A stretch of 33,116 nucleotides of DNA from Candidatus Helarchaeota archaeon (GTDB lineage Archaea; Asgardarchaeota; Lokiarchaeia; Helarchaeales; HEL-GB-A), in assembly GCA_016840125.1 (NCBI GenBank), contig JAEOSY010000262.1:1-33116 (forward strand). Direction: 5' to 3'. Below are positions 1 to 9,140 of this stretch, in pieces. Position 1 is the first letter of the stretch; every line of letters starts with the position of its first letter. The position numbers and the translations under genes were made by a program. The notes beneath the pieces were generated by a model, which did no database searches, had not been told where the DNA came from, and saw only the letters and a program-made list of their open reading frames with translations.

Positions 1-977
1 AGCATCCGGAGATCGGTCAGGTGCTCGATCCCATAAATACTACCTAATGGTAGGGAACTGAGGTTTAAACGTCGAAGTTTTGTGAGCGACGACAGCCCCT
101 TGATCTCCCGGATTGGGTTTCCCTCAAGATTCAGGGATTGCAGGTTGGTCAAATGGTCTATCCCTTGAATTTCCTGAATGTGATTCTCTTGGAGGTCCAG
201 CCGTTGGAGCTGGGTAAGCGATTCCAGCCCGATGATCTCCGAGATTTTGTTTTTGGAGAGGATGAGCGTTTTAAGACCTGTCAGGGACGCCAGCCCTTGA
301 ATGATCTCGATTTGGTTCCGATGGAGGTTGAGGGTGCGGAGCGATGTTAAGGGTTCAAGCCCGTTGATGCTCACAATCTTGTTTACGGGGAGTATCAGCG
401 TCTCGAGGAGGCGTTGGGACTCCAACCCCCTAATTTCAGTGATCTGATTTCCGAGGAGGCTGATCGCCCGCAGTTGGGGGAGCGCTTCCAGCCCGCGAAT
501 CTCAGTGATTCGGTTCCCTCTGAAATCTAACGCTTGGAGTGACTTGAGGTGCTCTAAGCCCTCAATCTCGGTAATTTGATTGCTGGCTAGGGATAGCCGC
601 TGGAGCTGGGTGAGGTGTTCCAGCCCCTTGATCTCCGTGATGTGATTGTCCTCCAGATCTAGTTCTTGGAGGGAGGTGAGGCGCTCCAATCCCGCGATCT
701 CTTGGATATTATTACCTTTAATATACAACCGTCGAAGGTTTGTGAGATGGGCGAGTCCTTGCAGGGTTGAGATTTGATTGTAGGGGTGCTCTTTGGGTTG
801 CTCGTCCAACCACCACGGCTGATAATTCATCAAGTACAGGGTCTCGAGCTGGGTGAGATGCTCCAACCCCTCAATCTCGGCGAAGTCGGTGATCCCTTGA
901 CAGAGTAAGGCGAGGGTATCCCCTAAATTCTCATCATGAAATATCCTGAATTCTTTCCCATGCACGGTTACTGACAA
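1..977 (-). CDS. Leucine-rich-repeat protein, C-terminus cut by window edge
   Basis: Translating the minus strand from the TTG at 977 gives a frame open to base 1, about 325 residues, so the C-terminus lies outside the window. After about 40 non-repeat residues there are some 11 leucine-rich repeats of exactly 22 residues, of the form GLEHLTQLQRLSLASNQITEI; the first one or two are irregular. This is the short SDS22/internalin-like class, known as a protein-binding solenoid. No signal peptide or membrane segment is visible, so it is probably cytosolic. The TTG is the earliest start possible, because an in-frame TAG lies five codons upstream; GGGG sits 9 bases before it. It begins 4 bases after the stop of the zinc-finger membrane protein, suggesting one transcript. 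GC is roughly 52% by eye, above most neighbours. The binding partner is unknown. Confidence 0.85.
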   Translation of the reverse strand, partial: MSVTVHGKEFRIFHDENLGDTLALLCQGITDFAEIEGLEHLTQLETLYLMNYQPWWLDEQPKEHPYNQISTLQGLAHLTNLRRLYIKGNNIQEIAGLERLTSLQELDLEDNHITEIKGLEHLTQLQRLSLASNQITEIEGLEHLKSLQALDFRGNRITEIRGLEALPQLRAISLLGNQITEIRGLESQRLLETLILPVNKIVSINGLEPLTSLRTLNLHRNQIEIIQGLASLTGLKTLILSKNKISEIIGLESLTQLQRLDLQENHIQEIQGIDHLTNLQSLNLEGNPIREIKGLSSLTKLRRLNLSSLPLGSIYGIEHLTDLRM

Positions 978-981
978 GTTT

Positions 982-1416
982 TCATTCCCCTATCTTCTCA
1001 TACGAGTGCCGCTTTCTCTGGAGCATTTCTACAAACTTTCCTTTTTCTGTCACTTCAAAACAAATATGACTATCGATGCAACTTTTACAGAGATAGGCGC
1101 CACACTCCCTACACTCAATAACTTTTTCAGTTTTATTACATTTGTGACAGCAGCGATAGTTCTCTTCTTTGTTATTCACATAAAACGCATAAATACAAAT
1201 GGATGGGAACACTCCAAACCCGATAAGTCCCCATGCGACCCAGAATCCCGTCTCTCCGAAGAAATACAATGCTATCACGACCTGAAGACATAACCCTATG
1301 AAACACAATCCTCCCAAGAAATAACTAATCCTGCTTGAACTCCCCTTAGCTACCACTTCTGGACTCGCCATTGTATCATCTAATATTTCAATTAGAATCA
1401 AATGATTTAAATTCAT
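982..1416 (-). CDS. Two-helix membrane protein with B-box-like zinc finger
   Basis: This encodes a 144-residue protein of unknown function. Two hydrophobic segments (about residues 31-53 and 57-80) form a membrane hairpin. They are followed by a Cys/His cluster: C90-x2-C93, C102-x2-C105, C110-x2-C113, then H117 and C119, which resembles a B-box/RING-type zinc finger. A basic, polar C-terminus follows. A hairpin topology with both ends in the cytosol is most likely. I chose the ATG at 1416 rather than the TTG at 1428 because a TATA-like box at 1437-1448 would start transcription almost on it. An internal ATG at 1371 is also possible. The LRR gene follows after 4 bases, so the two may act together, for example as a membrane platform with a soluble binding partner. 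That last point is inference. Confidence 0.75.
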   Translation of the reverse strand: MNLNHLILIEILDDTMASPEVVAKGSSSRISYFLGGLCFIGLCLQVVIALYFFGETGFWVAWGLIGFGVFPSICIYAFYVNNKEENYRCCHKCNKTEKVIECRECGAYLCKSCIDSHICFEVTEKGKFVEMLQRKRHSYEKIGE

Positions 1417-1436
1417 CGCTCCAAACAATAAAAAAT

Positions 1437-1448
1437 CAGTTTAAATTG
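1437..1448 (-). promoter_or_regulatory. TATA-like box for the zinc-finger/LRR gene pair
   Basis: Read on the minus strand this is CAATTTAAACTG, centred about 26 bases before the ATG at 1416. That is the usual archaeal TATA distance for a leaderless or nearly leaderless transcript. No reporter or mapping data are available. Confidence 0.4.
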
Positions 1449-1503
1449 ATATTCATCATAAAAAGCTGGGTTCATTATTTTTCTAGTTATAATACAGTGA
1501 TTC

Positions 1504-1552
1504 GCATAGAGAATGAATATAGGAGATGTGCGTAGAGAATGTATATAGGAGA
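1504..1552. repeat. Two-copy imperfect tandem repeat, 26-base period
   Basis: The 23-base unit at 1504-1526 recurs at 1530-1552 with two substitutions; the shared core is AGAGAAT followed by ATATAGGAG. It ends about 220 bases before the thermosome TATA box, so a role as an operator is possible but not shown. Confidence 0.7.
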
Positions 1553-1667
1553 GTCGAGAATCGAGGAACTTAAGTGTCGATCCATTGGTTATAGAGACTA
1601 TTTAGAAGATCTATGGGCTCTTTGCAGAGCTAAAGCCAAACTGGGGAATACATTCATAGACAGTTAA
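1539..1667 (+). CDS. Possible 42-residue small ORF, unrecognised
   Basis: An ATG at 1539, inside the second copy of the tandem repeat, opens a 42-codon frame ending in TAA at 1665-1667. The predicted peptide is mixed charged and aromatic (for example YRDYLEDLWALCRAKAK), which could form an amphipathic helix. GGAG elements are present nearby, but none is well placed upstream of the ATG. I recognise no family. It may be a small protein, a remnant of a larger gene or chance. Confidence 0.2.
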   Translation: MYIGESRIEELKCRSIGYRDYLEDLWALCRAKAKLGNTFIDS

Positions 1668-1768
1668 GACGCAAGTTCACTGATTTTAGAAACCCAATCA
1701 TTCTACTATTATACATTTCTATGTTAAATTTATAAAGCATTAATTCTCCCTCTTTTTCGAACATTTAG

Positions 1769-1781
1769 GTATATATAAATA
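1769..1781 (+). promoter_or_regulatory. Promoter (BRE/TATA) of the thermosome operon
   Basis: GGTATATATAAAT is a near-ideal archaeal TATA box, preceded by AT-rich sequence. Initiation would fall near 1800-1806, leaving a 5' leader of roughly 95 bases before the ATG at 1899. The A-rich leader ends in AGGTGA, a good ribosome binding site 8 bases from that ATG. Confidence 0.65.
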
Positions 1782-1898
1782 GGTCGTTGCGTTTCTAGGT
1801 TCAAACTTTTTATCGACAAAAAAAATTACGGATTGATCCGATTAAAGATAAAGTTTAGATCAAGAAAAAAATAATTAAAAAATTAGGTGAAGAAGAAA

Positions 1899-3572
1899 AT
1901 GGCACAGTTAAGTGGAACGCCAATCATAATTTTGAAAGAAGGAACCGAGCGTTCGCGTGGAAAGGACGCTCAGAAGAACAATATCCAAGCAGCAAAAATT
2001 ATCGCGGAAGCCGTGCGCTCGACGCTTGGCCCACGCGGAATGGATAAGATGCTAGTCGATAGTTTAGGCGATGTGACGATTACGAACGATGGTGCAACAA
2101 TTCTTGATGAAATCGATGTGCAACATCCCGCTGCAAAAATGATGGTAGAAATTGCAAAGACACAAGATCAGGAAGTCGGTGACGGAACAACAAGTGCAGT
2201 CGTACTTGCTGGAGAGCTGCTGAGAAAGTCGGAAGAACTCCTAGAAGCGAGAATTCATCCTACAACAATCGCCGCTGGTTATAAGAAGGCGGCGGCGAAG
2301 GCAAAGGAAATCCTCAATGGTATGGCAAAAGAAATCAATATCGAAGGTGATGCGATCACAAAGGTGGTCATGACCTCACTCAACAGTAAAGCCATTCGCG
2401 GGTACAAGCAGAAATTCGCGGAAATCGCGGTAAAAGCGGCCAATGCGGTGAAAGAAAAAAGAGGAGACGATTGGGTAGTTGATCTCGATCAAATTCAGAT
2501 CCAGAAGAAACGAGGCAAGAGTCTCGCGGAAACTGAAATGATCGACGGGATCGTGATTGATAAGGAGATTGTCCACACGGACATGCCCAAATCTATCAAG
2601 AATGCAAAAATTGCACTGCTCAATGTGGCTCTTGAAATTAAAAAGACTGAGTTCGATTCAGAAATCCGGATTACCGACCCCACACAAATCCAAGCGTTTC
2701 TCGATGAGGAAGAGAAAATCCTTACGGGTTTCGTTGAGAAGATTGGAGCTGTGGGCACGAATATAGTCTTCTGTCAGAAAGGTATTGATGACGCAGCGCA
2801 GACGTTCTTAGCTTCTAGTGGAATAAGTGCAGTGCGACGTGTGAAGAAAAGTGATATGGAGAAGATTCAACGGGCAACTGGGGCAAGCATAATCATGAAT
2901 TTGGATGACCTTGCAGCAAAAGATCTCGGAACAGCTGAAGCAGTGGAAGAGCGGAAAATCGGCGATGATAAAATGGTTTTCGTAACGGGCGCAAAAGATT
3001 TAAAAGCAGTAAGCATTGTTATTCGAGGAGGCATTGAACATATCGTGGATGAAGCGGAACGAGGGCTTCATGATGCTCTCTGTGTTGCCAAGGATGTCAT
3101 TAAGACCAATAAAATCGTTGCCGGTGGCGGAGCATCTGAAATTGAAGTTGCTCGCGGGCTTCGCGAGTACGCCGCTCGAGTCGGTGGTCGCGAACAGCTT
3201 GCTGTTGAAGCCTTTGCAGATGCTATGGAAGTTATACCCAAGGCATTAGCTGAAAATGCAGGTATGGATCCTATTGATATACTGGTCAAGCTACGGGCAA
3301 AACATGAAGCAGATGGCCAACAGGTTGGTTTAGATGTTTTTGATGGAGAAATTAAAGATAATCTCCAAGAAGGCATCACAGAACCAGTGGTTGTTAAATT
3401 ACAGGCAGTAAAATCGGCAGCAGAATCGGCGAGCATGATCTTGAGAATTGATGATGTAATTGCAGCAAGAGCCTCGGCTGGGCCGCCCCCAGGGATGGGT
3501 GGAATGCCCCCAGGAATGGGTGGAATGCCTCCAGGTATGGGAATGGGTGGAATGCCCCCGGGGATGATGTAA
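1899..3572 (+). CDS. thsA: Thermosome subunit 1 (group II chaperonin)
   Basis: The gene encodes a 557-residue subunit of the group II chaperonin (CCT/TCP-1 family), a cytosolic double ring that folds proteins by ATP-driven lid closure. Visible signatures are LGPRGMDKM (43-51), NDGATIL (63-69) and GDGTTS (94-99), which form the nucleotide site, and the late [14 protein letters not shown] segment. The C-terminus is the usual flexible Gly/Met tail, here with four Pro-Pro-Gly-Met units. I take the ATG at 1899, not the in-frame GTG at 1887, because the second subunit starts with the same MAQL..GTP and AGGTGA (containing that GTG) is the natural ribosome binding site. The paralogue follows after 14 bases, so a hetero-oligomeric ring is likely. 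The alpha/beta naming is arbitrary. Confidence 0.96.
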   Translation: MAQLSGTPIIILKEGTERSRGKDAQKNNIQAAKIIAEAVRSTLGPRGMDKMLVDSLGDVTITNDGATILDEIDVQHPAAKMMVEIAKTQDQEVGDGTTSAVVLAGELLRKSEELLEARIHPTTIAAGYKKAAAKAKEILNGMAKEINIEGDAITKVVMTSLNSKAIRGYKQKFAEIAVKAANAVKEKRGDDWVVDLDQIQIQKKRGKSLAETEMIDGIVIDKEIVHTDMPKSIKNAKIALLNVALEIKKTEFDSEIRITDPTQIQAFLDEEEKILTGFVEKIGAVGTNIVFCQKGIDDAAQTFLASSGISAVRRVKKSDMEKIQRATGASIIMNLDDLAAKDLGTAEAVEERKIGDDKMVFVTGAKDLKAVSIVIRGGIEHIVDEAERGLHDALCVAKDVIKTNKIVAGGGASEIEVARGLREYAARVGGREQLAVEAFADAMEVIPKALAENAGMDPIDILVKLRAKHEADGQQVGLDVFDGEIKDNLQEGITEPVVVKLQAVKSAAESASMILRIDDVIAARASAGPPPGMGGMPPGMGGMPPGMGMGGMPPGMM

Positions 3573-3586
3573 GGAGGTAATGAAAT

Positions 3587-5230
3587 ATGGCACAATTAGG
3601 TGGAACCCCTGTTTTAATTTTAAGAGAAGGTTCAGAACGATCCAGAGGGCGAGATGCCCAAAGTTCGAATATAATGGCGGCAAAAGTAATTGCAGAATCC
3701 ATTAGGAGCGCATTAGGACCAAAAGGGATGGACAAAATGCTAGTGGATTCCTTTGGCGATGTGACAATCACAAACGATGGCGCAACAATTCTGAAAGAAA
3801 TCGATGTGCAACATCCCGCAGCAAAAATGCTCGTGGAAGTCGCGAAAACACAAGACGATGAAGTCGGTGACGGAACTACCACCTCTGTAATTCTTGCAGG
3901 TGAATTCCTGAAAAATGCAGAGGAGCTCATTAAGGAAAAAATTCATCCCACCGTGATCGTTGAAGGTTATAGTAAAGCGACCGAGAAAGCATTAGAAATC
4001 TTAGATTCAATAGGAACCGATATCGGTGTGGATAATAAAGAAGTGCAGAAGCACGCAGCAATTACCTCGATGTCAAGCAAAGTTGTCGGCGGATCAGCAG
4101 AATATTTAGCCGATGTGGCTGTGAGAGCAATCAACATGATCAAGGAGCAAAAAGATGGTGCTTGGGAAGCTGACTTAGACAATATTAGCATCCAGAAAAA
4201 ACAAGGCGAGAGTGTAGAGGATACAAGCTTGATCTCTGGACTAATCATCGACAAGGAAATCGTGCATTCAGGTATGCCCAAATCCATTAAAGATGCTAAA
4301 ATAACACTCCTCGAAACTGCTTTAGAAATCGAAAAAACTGAGTTTGATGCAAAGATCTCCATCACGGCGGTTAATCAGATGCAAGCATTCCTCGCCCAAG
4401 AGGAACAAATGCTTCGGGATATGGTAACGAAAATCAAGGCTTCAGGTGCTAGCGTAGTTTTATGCCAGAAGGGCATCGATGATATGGTTCAACATTTTCT
4501 AGCGAAAGCCGGTATTGCAGCAATACGCCGAATTAAAAAATCCGACATCGAAAAGTTATCCAAAGCAACCGGTGCAAAGATCATTTCCAATATAGATCAA
4601 CTATCAGCGAACGATCTTGGTAGTGCGGGTATCGTCGAGGAACGCCGAATTGGCAACGACAACATGCTCTTTATTGAGGAATGTTCTGATCCCAAAGCGA
4701 TTAGTATTCTAATTCGCGGTGGTACTCAGATGATCGTTGATGAAGCCGATCGTGCGTTGCATGATGCACTTTGCGTGGTTCGCAACTTAGTGAATGAACC
4801 TAAGGCAGTTATCGGCGGCGGCGCACCCGAAATCGAAGTTGCTAAGGGATTACGAGCCTTTGCAGACACACTATCTGGGAGAGAACAACTCGCAGTGCAG
4901 GCATTTGCGAAAGCCATGGAAATCATCCCGCGAACTCTCGCTGAGAACGCTGGGTTAGATCCCATTGACATTCTCGTTGAACTCCGCTCCAAACACGGAT
5001 CGGGTTTGAAAGATGTCGGCGTCGATGTTCTTGGCGGAAAAGTCGGGGATCTTAAAGCGAAAGCTGTTTGGGAACCTGTCATGGTTAAAAAACAAGCGAT
5101 CAAATCCGCATCCGAAGCGACACAAATGATCCTACGCATTGATGACGTCATCTCGTCCAAAGGTGGCGGCGGCGGCCCTCCGGGTGGAATGCCAGGCGGT
5201 ATGCCAGGCGGTATGGGTGACGACGATTAA
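3587..5230 (+). CDS. thsB: Thermosome subunit 2 (group II chaperonin)
   Basis: A 547-residue paralogue of the preceding gene, with the same nucleotide-binding signatures at the same positions: LGPKGMDKM (43-51), NDGATIL (63-69), GDGTTT (94-99), and later [14 protein letters not shown]. The C-terminal tail is shorter ([11 protein letters not shown]) and ends in Asp residues, so the two subunits are diverged rather than a recent copy. A strong AAGGAGGT lies just before the ATG, and only 14 bases separate the genes, so they are co-transcribed. A long T tract follows the stop. The product should mix with subunit 1 in one chaperonin ring. Long minus-strand open frames across this gene are by-products of its codon use. 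Confidence 0.96.
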   Translation: MAQLGGTPVLILREGSERSRGRDAQSSNIMAAKVIAESIRSALGPKGMDKMLVDSFGDVTITNDGATILKEIDVQHPAAKMLVEVAKTQDDEVGDGTTTSVILAGEFLKNAEELIKEKIHPTVIVEGYSKATEKALEILDSIGTDIGVDNKEVQKHAAITSMSSKVVGGSAEYLADVAVRAINMIKEQKDGAWEADLDNISIQKKQGESVEDTSLISGLIIDKEIVHSGMPKSIKDAKITLLETALEIEKTEFDAKISITAVNQMQAFLAQEEQMLRDMVTKIKASGASVVLCQKGIDDMVQHFLAKAGIAAIRRIKKSDIEKLSKATGAKIISNIDQLSANDLGSAGIVEERRIGNDNMLFIEECSDPKAISILIRGGTQMIVDEADRALHDALCVVRNLVNEPKAVIGGGAPEIEVAKGLRAFADTLSGREQLAVQAFAKAMEIIPRTLAENAGLDPIDILVELRSKHGSGLKDVGVDVLGGKVGDLKAKAVWEPVMVKKQAIKSASEATQMILRIDDVISSKGGGGGPPGGMPGGMPGGMGDDD

Positions 5231-5236
5231 ACCCCC

Positions 5237-5255
5237 TTTTTTTTCTTTTTTTTTT
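5237..5255 (+). terminator. T-tract terminator after the thermosome genes
   Basis: Directly after the stop the sequence runs to 18 T residues interrupted by one C. Oligo-T tracts terminate archaeal RNA polymerase without a hairpin. It marks the likely end of the thermosome transcript before grpE. Confidence 0.6.
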
Positions 5256-5302
5256 AAAATATGAAATAAGAATGAAAGTTATCTGAATGGAATGAATTTC
5301 GG

Positions 5303-6013
5303 ATGAAGGACAAGGAATCTTCGAATTCCAACGAAGACGCGACCGAATCACCCGAATTTGAAGTGGTTGATGTAGGCTTCGACGAAGAAGAGACTAACAA
5401 CGAAGCTCTAAGTAATAATACCACTAAGATTGAGGAGAAACCTACCATTCCTGAAGAGTGGAAAGAAAAATCCGAAGAGGAAATCAGCCTCCTATTTGAA
5501 ATTCAAGATTTAAAAAATAAAAATCAAACATTGGAGAAAAAATCGTTTGATAAATACGCTCGACTCCAAGCGGAGTTTGATAATTTTCGGAAACGAACGA
5601 ATAAGGAGCGCAATAATTATATTAATTATGCGAGTTCGCAAGTAATTCTAAAATTGCTTCCAATTTTAGATAGTGCTGACTCTATGCTGAAGAATCTCGA
5701 ACCAAAACTCGATCCAAACGAGTTCAAAGGGATTCAAATGTTTATTAAAGAATTATTTGGGGTGCTTGAGAAAGAAGGGCTCACCCCCATTGTGGCGAAA
5801 GGTAAAAAATTTGATCCTTTCGTCCATGAAATAATTACTCTAGAATTTACGGACGATTATCCCGAGGAAACGATACTCGAAGTGTTTCAAAGAGGATATA
5901 GATTCAAAGATCGGGTCCTACGTCCCTCGAAAATAAAAATTTCAAAACCAATACCAAAAGAAAAACCGGATTCTGAAAAAGGAGAAGAGGACAAGGAATC
6001 CAGTTCTTGTTAA
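5303..6013 (+). CDS. grpE: GrpE, nucleotide exchange factor of DnaK
   Basis: A 236-residue GrpE, the cofactor that releases ADP from DnaK. The first 70 or so residues are acidic and disordered. A long helix rich in charged residues (about 70-115, with YARLQAEFDNFRKRT) gives the dimer stalk. The C-terminal beta head follows, with the family pattern FDPFVHE and a GYRFKDRVLRPSKI-like strand near residues 200-215. The ribosome binding site is weak, and an AT-rich stretch at 5250-5262 may serve as its TATA box. dnaK starts 51 bases downstream and dnaJ follows, the bacterial order grpE-dnaK-dnaJ. Archaeal Hsp70 systems are generally thought to come from bacteria by transfer. Confidence 0.93.
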   Translation: MKDKESSNSNEDATESPEFEVVDVGFDEEETNNEALSNNTTKIEEKPTIPEEWKEKSEEEISLLFEIQDLKNKNQTLEKKSFDKYARLQAEFDNFRKRTNKERNNYINYASSQVILKLLPILDSADSMLKNLEPKLDPNEFKGIQMFIKELFGVLEKEGLTPIVAKGKKFDPFVHEIITLEFTDDYPEETILEVFQRGYRFKDRVLRPSKIKISKPIPKEKPDSEKGEEDKESSSC

Positions 6014-6064
6014 TATAAAGAGGAAATTGATTGGATACAAAGAAATGAAAGAGGTTTTATTGCA

Positions 6065-7987
6065 ATGGTGAAAATAATAGGAATAGATTTAGGAACGAGT
6101 AACTCTGCAGCAGCTGCTCTGGTAGGTGGAAAACCCACAATAATTCCTAGTGCTGAGGGTGTTACAATTGCTGGGGGAAAAGCTTTTCCTTCAGTCGTTG
6201 CCTTCACGAAAGATGGTCAACGACTTATCGGGGAACCCGCAAGACGCCAAGCAGTTACCAACCCCGACCGGACCATTACTGCTATAAAGCGCAAAATGGG
6301 GACCGATTTTAAGGTCAAGATTGATGATAAGGAATTTTCCCCTCCGGATATTTCGGCCATGATTTTACGAAAGATCCGAGAGGATGCCGAAGCCTTCTTA
6401 GGAGAGCCGGTGAAACAAGCAGTGATAACAGTTCCTGCATACTTTAACGACCGTCAACGTCAGGCTACAAAAGATGCGGGAGAGATTGCTGGATTAGAAG
6501 TATTGAGAATCATTAATGAGCCTACGGCTGCGTCATTAGCATATGGTCTTGAGAAAGCAAAGACGGAAATGAAAATTGCAGTTGTAGATCTGGGTGGCGG
6601 AACCTTTGATGTAACCATGATGGAAATGGGTGAAGGTGTTTTTGAAGTTGCCTCCACAAGCGGTAACACTCAATTGGGTGGTACTGACATGGATAACCTG
6701 ATTGTCGATTATTTAGTAGCCGAGTTTAACCGCGAACATGGTATGGATTTAAAGGGCGATAGCATGGCAATGGTTCGACTAAGAGAGGCTGCAGAAAAAG
6801 CGAAAATCGAGCTATCAACTACCGTAAATTCAGATCTTAATTTACCCTATCTAACTGCTGACTCTACTGGTCCTAAACATATGAATCTCACACTAACGCG
6901 AGCTAAACTTGAAGAACTTATTGAACCTGTTCTAGAACGGCTGGATAAGCCGATTCAAACAGCCTTACGGGATGCTAAATGGTCACCTGGCAATGTCGAT
7001 AAGATCATTCTAGTTGGCGGTCCTACTCGGATGCCCTCGGTTCGAGCTCGATTCAACAAAAACTTTGGGAAGGAACCCGAACGAGGCGTGGATCCAATGG
7101 AATGCGTAGCAATTGGAGCTTCGATTCAAGGAGGTGTTCTTGTAGGCGAAGTTAAAGACATTCTGTTGCTCGATGTTACTCCCCTCTCTTTAGGTGTCGA
7201 GACTTTGGGGAATGTTTCTACTCGATTGATTGAGCGAAACACTACAATTCCCACAAAAAAGAGTGAAACCTTTTCAACTGCGGCTGATAACCAACCTGCT
7301 GTTGAAATCCATGTTTTACAAGGCGAGCGAGCTCGGGCAAGTGATAACATTACTTTGGGCAAATTTCATTTAATTGGGATCCCGCCTGCACCGCGCGGTG
7401 TTCCGAAAATTGAAGTAACCTTTGATATCGATGCCAATGGGATTGTGAATGTATCCGCCAAAGATCTGGGTACGGGACGGGAGCAAAAAATCACCATTAC
7501 TGGTGGGTCCGCATTATCGAAAGACGAGATTGAGAAAAAGCAAAAAGAAGCAGAGGAATATTCGGCAGAAGATCAACAATTTAAAGAAAAAGTTGAACTA
7601 AGAAACCAAGCAGATTCGCTCGTCTATAACACGGAGAAACTTCTAAAAGAGAATGAAGAGAAAATTGATGCTCCTATAAGGGAGAATGTACAAAAAGAAA
7701 TCGAAAAACTTAAAAAGGCTCTAGAATCGGATGATACTGCACAAATTAAACAAGGTGTCGAGAGTTTAACTCAAGCAATGCATAAAGTAGCCGAAAAAAT
7801 TTATCAACAACCCGGTGCTGGTCCATTTCCTGGTGCTGGACCCTTCCCTGGAGGAGTTCCTCCAGGTGGTGTTCCTCCTGGTGGTCCTAGTGCTCAAGGT
7901 CCAGCAGCTCAAGAAGCAGCTACAGATGAAAATGTTGTAGATGCTGACTATGAGATTGTTGATGAAGACGAGAATGAGGAAAAATAA
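6065..7987 (+). CDS. dnaK: DnaK, Hsp70 chaperone
   Basis: A 640-residue Hsp70. The ATPase domain shows [13 protein letters not shown] near residue 5, the [12 protein letters not shown] segment, [22 protein letters not shown] and [12 protein letters not shown]. The substrate-binding domain contains the [11 protein letters not shown] and [11 protein letters not shown] stretches, followed by the helical lid. The C-terminal 50 or so residues are a Gly/Pro-rich linker of PFPG and VPPGG repeats ending in an acidic [13 protein letters not shown] tail, like bacterial DnaK. AGAGGT lies about 11 bases before the ATG. It works in the cytosol with the adjacent GrpE and DnaJ to fold or rescue polypeptides and could hand clients to the thermosome encoded just upstream. 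Confidence 0.97.
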   Translation: MVKIIGIDLGTSNSAAAALVGGKPTIIPSAEGVTIAGGKAFPSVVAFTKDGQRLIGEPARRQAVTNPDRTITAIKRKMGTDFKVKIDDKEFSPPDISAMILRKIREDAEAFLGEPVKQAVITVPAYFNDRQRQATKDAGEIAGLEVLRIINEPTAASLAYGLEKAKTEMKIAVVDLGGGTFDVTMMEMGEGVFEVASTSGNTQLGGTDMDNLIVDYLVAEFNREHGMDLKGDSMAMVRLREAAEKAKIELSTTVNSDLNLPYLTADSTGPKHMNLTLTRAKLEELIEPVLERLDKPIQTALRDAKWSPGNVDKIILVGGPTRMPSVRARFNKNFGKEPERGVDPMECVAIGASIQGGVLVGEVKDILLLDVTPLSLGVETLGNVSTRLIERNTTIPTKKSETFSTAADNQPAVEIHVLQGERARASDNITLGKFHLIGIPPAPRGVPKIEVTFDIDANGIVNVSAKDLGTGREQKITITGGSALSKDEIEKKQKEAEEYSAEDQQFKEKVELRNQADSLVYNTEKLLKENEEKIDAPIRENVQKEIEKLKKALESDDTAQIKQGVESLTQAMHKVAEKIYQQPGAGPFPGAGPFPGGVPPGGVPPGGPSAQGPAAQEAATDENVVDADYEIVDEDENEEK

Positions 7988-7990
7988 TCA

Positions 7991-8007
7991 TTTCTTTTTT
8001 TTTCCTT
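7991..8007 (+). terminator. T-rich tract between dnaK and dnaJ
   Basis: TTTC followed by nine T residues lies just after the dnaK stop. It may terminate or attenuate the transcript, lowering dnaJ relative to dnaK. A weak TATA-like GGTATAATTAG sits right against the dnaJ start, too close to be a conventional promoter. Confidence 0.35.
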
Positions 8008-8026
8008 TAAGAAGTGGTATAATTAG

Positions 8027-9139
8027 ATGTCTGAAAAAAAACGTAACCCCTATGAAGTCCTAGGGGTGTCCAGAAGTGCAACGAAGGATGAGATTAAAAA
8101 GGCATTTCGTAAACAAGCAGTAAAATATCACCCCGATAAAAACCCTGACAAACGAGAATGGGCTGAAGAAAAGTTCAAAGAGGTTGCCGAAGCCTATGAG
8201 ATATTAAATGACGATCAGAAACGACAGATGTATGATCGCTTTGGTTGGGATGGGGTACGGCGGAGTGGCTTTTCAGGATTCGGCAATGTGGATATAAGTG
8301 ATATCTTTAGCCATTTTGGCGATTTTTTTGGTGGTGGTGGCGGTGGTTTAGGTGACTTGTTTGGTGATTTTTTTGGTTTTGGTGGGGGGCGACGAGGGCG
8401 TCAACGTAGGGCTCGGGGGGGAGACATTCGCTACGACGTAGAAATTTCTTTAGAAGAAGCATTTAAAGGGAAAAAGACAGAGATCAAAGTCCCAAAATAT
8501 GTAAAATGTAAAACTTGTGACGGATCCGGAGCCGAATCCCCCTCAGATATTACCACTTGTTCAGACTGTAGCGGATCAGGTCAACGGCAGAACGTTCGTT
8601 CAACTCCTTTTGGCCAAATGATCAACGTTACTACGTGCAGTAGATGTCAGGGAACTGGAAAGGTAATTTCAAAAAAATGTAAAGAATGTAAGGGAACTGG
8701 GCGAATAAAGAGAACTCGAAAATTATCAATTGATATTCCTGCTGGAGCTGAAAGTGGAAATCGCCTCCGTGTTCAAGGAGAGGGTGCGGCAGGACCTCAG
8801 GGCGCACCTCCCGGCGATCTCTATATTATTATTAATGTGAAAGAACATCCTATCTTTGAACGTCATGATTCCCATTTAGTTTGTGAGAAAACCATAACAT
8901 TCAGTCAGGCAGTCCTTGGAGATAAAATTGAAATTGAAACTCTGGATGGGCTAACAAAATTAAAAATTCCTTCAGGAACGAAGAGTGGTACCATTTTCCG
9001 ATTGAGAGGAAAGGGTATGCCAAGAGTTCGCGGATATGGTCGTGGGGATTTGTTATGCAAAGTAGAGATTCAAGTTCCTAAAAAACTTTCAAAAGAACAA
9101 AAAGACGCCTTAGCACATTTGAACGAGTTGGGATTATAA
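8027..9139 (+). CDS. dnaJ: DnaJ, Hsp40 co-chaperone
   Basis: A full-length type A DnaJ of 370 residues that stimulates DnaK ATPase and delivers clients. The J domain (about 6-70) has the essential HPD at 35-37. The Gly/Phe-rich linker (about 75-130) is unusually rich in FGGGGGG-type runs. Four zinc-binding CxxCxGxG motifs lie between about 161 and 225: [24 protein letters not shown] and CKECKGTG. The C-terminal substrate-binding domains follow, with [18 protein letters not shown]. All functional elements are intact. The next gene begins one base after its stop, so dnaJ is co-transcribed with the HTH regulator. Confidence 0.96.
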   Translation: MSEKKRNPYEVLGVSRSATKDEIKKAFRKQAVKYHPDKNPDKREWAEEKFKEVAEAYEILNDDQKRQMYDRFGWDGVRRSGFSGFGNVDISDIFSHFGDFFGGGGGGLGDLFGDFFGFGGGRRGRQRRARGGDIRYDVEISLEEAFKGKKTEIKVPKYVKCKTCDGSGAESPSDITTCSDCSGSGQRQNVRSTPFGQMINVTTCSRCQGTGKVISKKCKECKGTGRIKRTRKLSIDIPAGAESGNRLRVQGEGAAGPQGAPPGDLYIIINVKEHPIFERHDSHLVCEKTITFSQAVLGDKIEIETLDGLTKLKIPSGTKSGTIFRLRGKGMPRVRGYGRGDLLCKVEIQVPKKLSKEQKDALAHLNELGL

Positions 9140-9140
9140 A

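Larger units (their letters stand above)
1449..1769. other. Gene-poor spacer upstream of the chaperonin operon
   Basis: This AT-rich stretch separates a minus-strand pair from the plus-strand chaperonin genes, so promoters leave it in both directions. It holds a two-copy tandem repeat (1504-1552) and one 42-codon open frame (1539-1667). A second TATA-like string, AAATTTATAAAG, lies at about 1726-1737. I see no tRNA, rRNA or CRISPR in it. Confidence 0.5.

Noticed and set aside
138..350. 70-codon plus-strand frame at the left edge
   Set aside because: It is antisense to the LRR array, whose 22-residue period is unmistakable.
1006..1293. 95-codon plus-strand frame
   Set aside because: It lies opposite the membrane zinc-finger gene, which has paired Cys motifs and membrane helices; the plus frame has neither.
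3068..3930. Long minus-strand open frames (175 and 178 codons) across the thermosome genes
   Set aside because: They lie opposite highly conserved chaperonin sequence; the predicted peptides are low-complexity Ser/Ile/Pro-rich and reflect the Gly-Met-Pro tail and codon bias.
4726..5160. 144-codon minus-strand frame opposite the second thermosome gene
   Set aside because: Shadow of a confident gene; no motif and no promoter.
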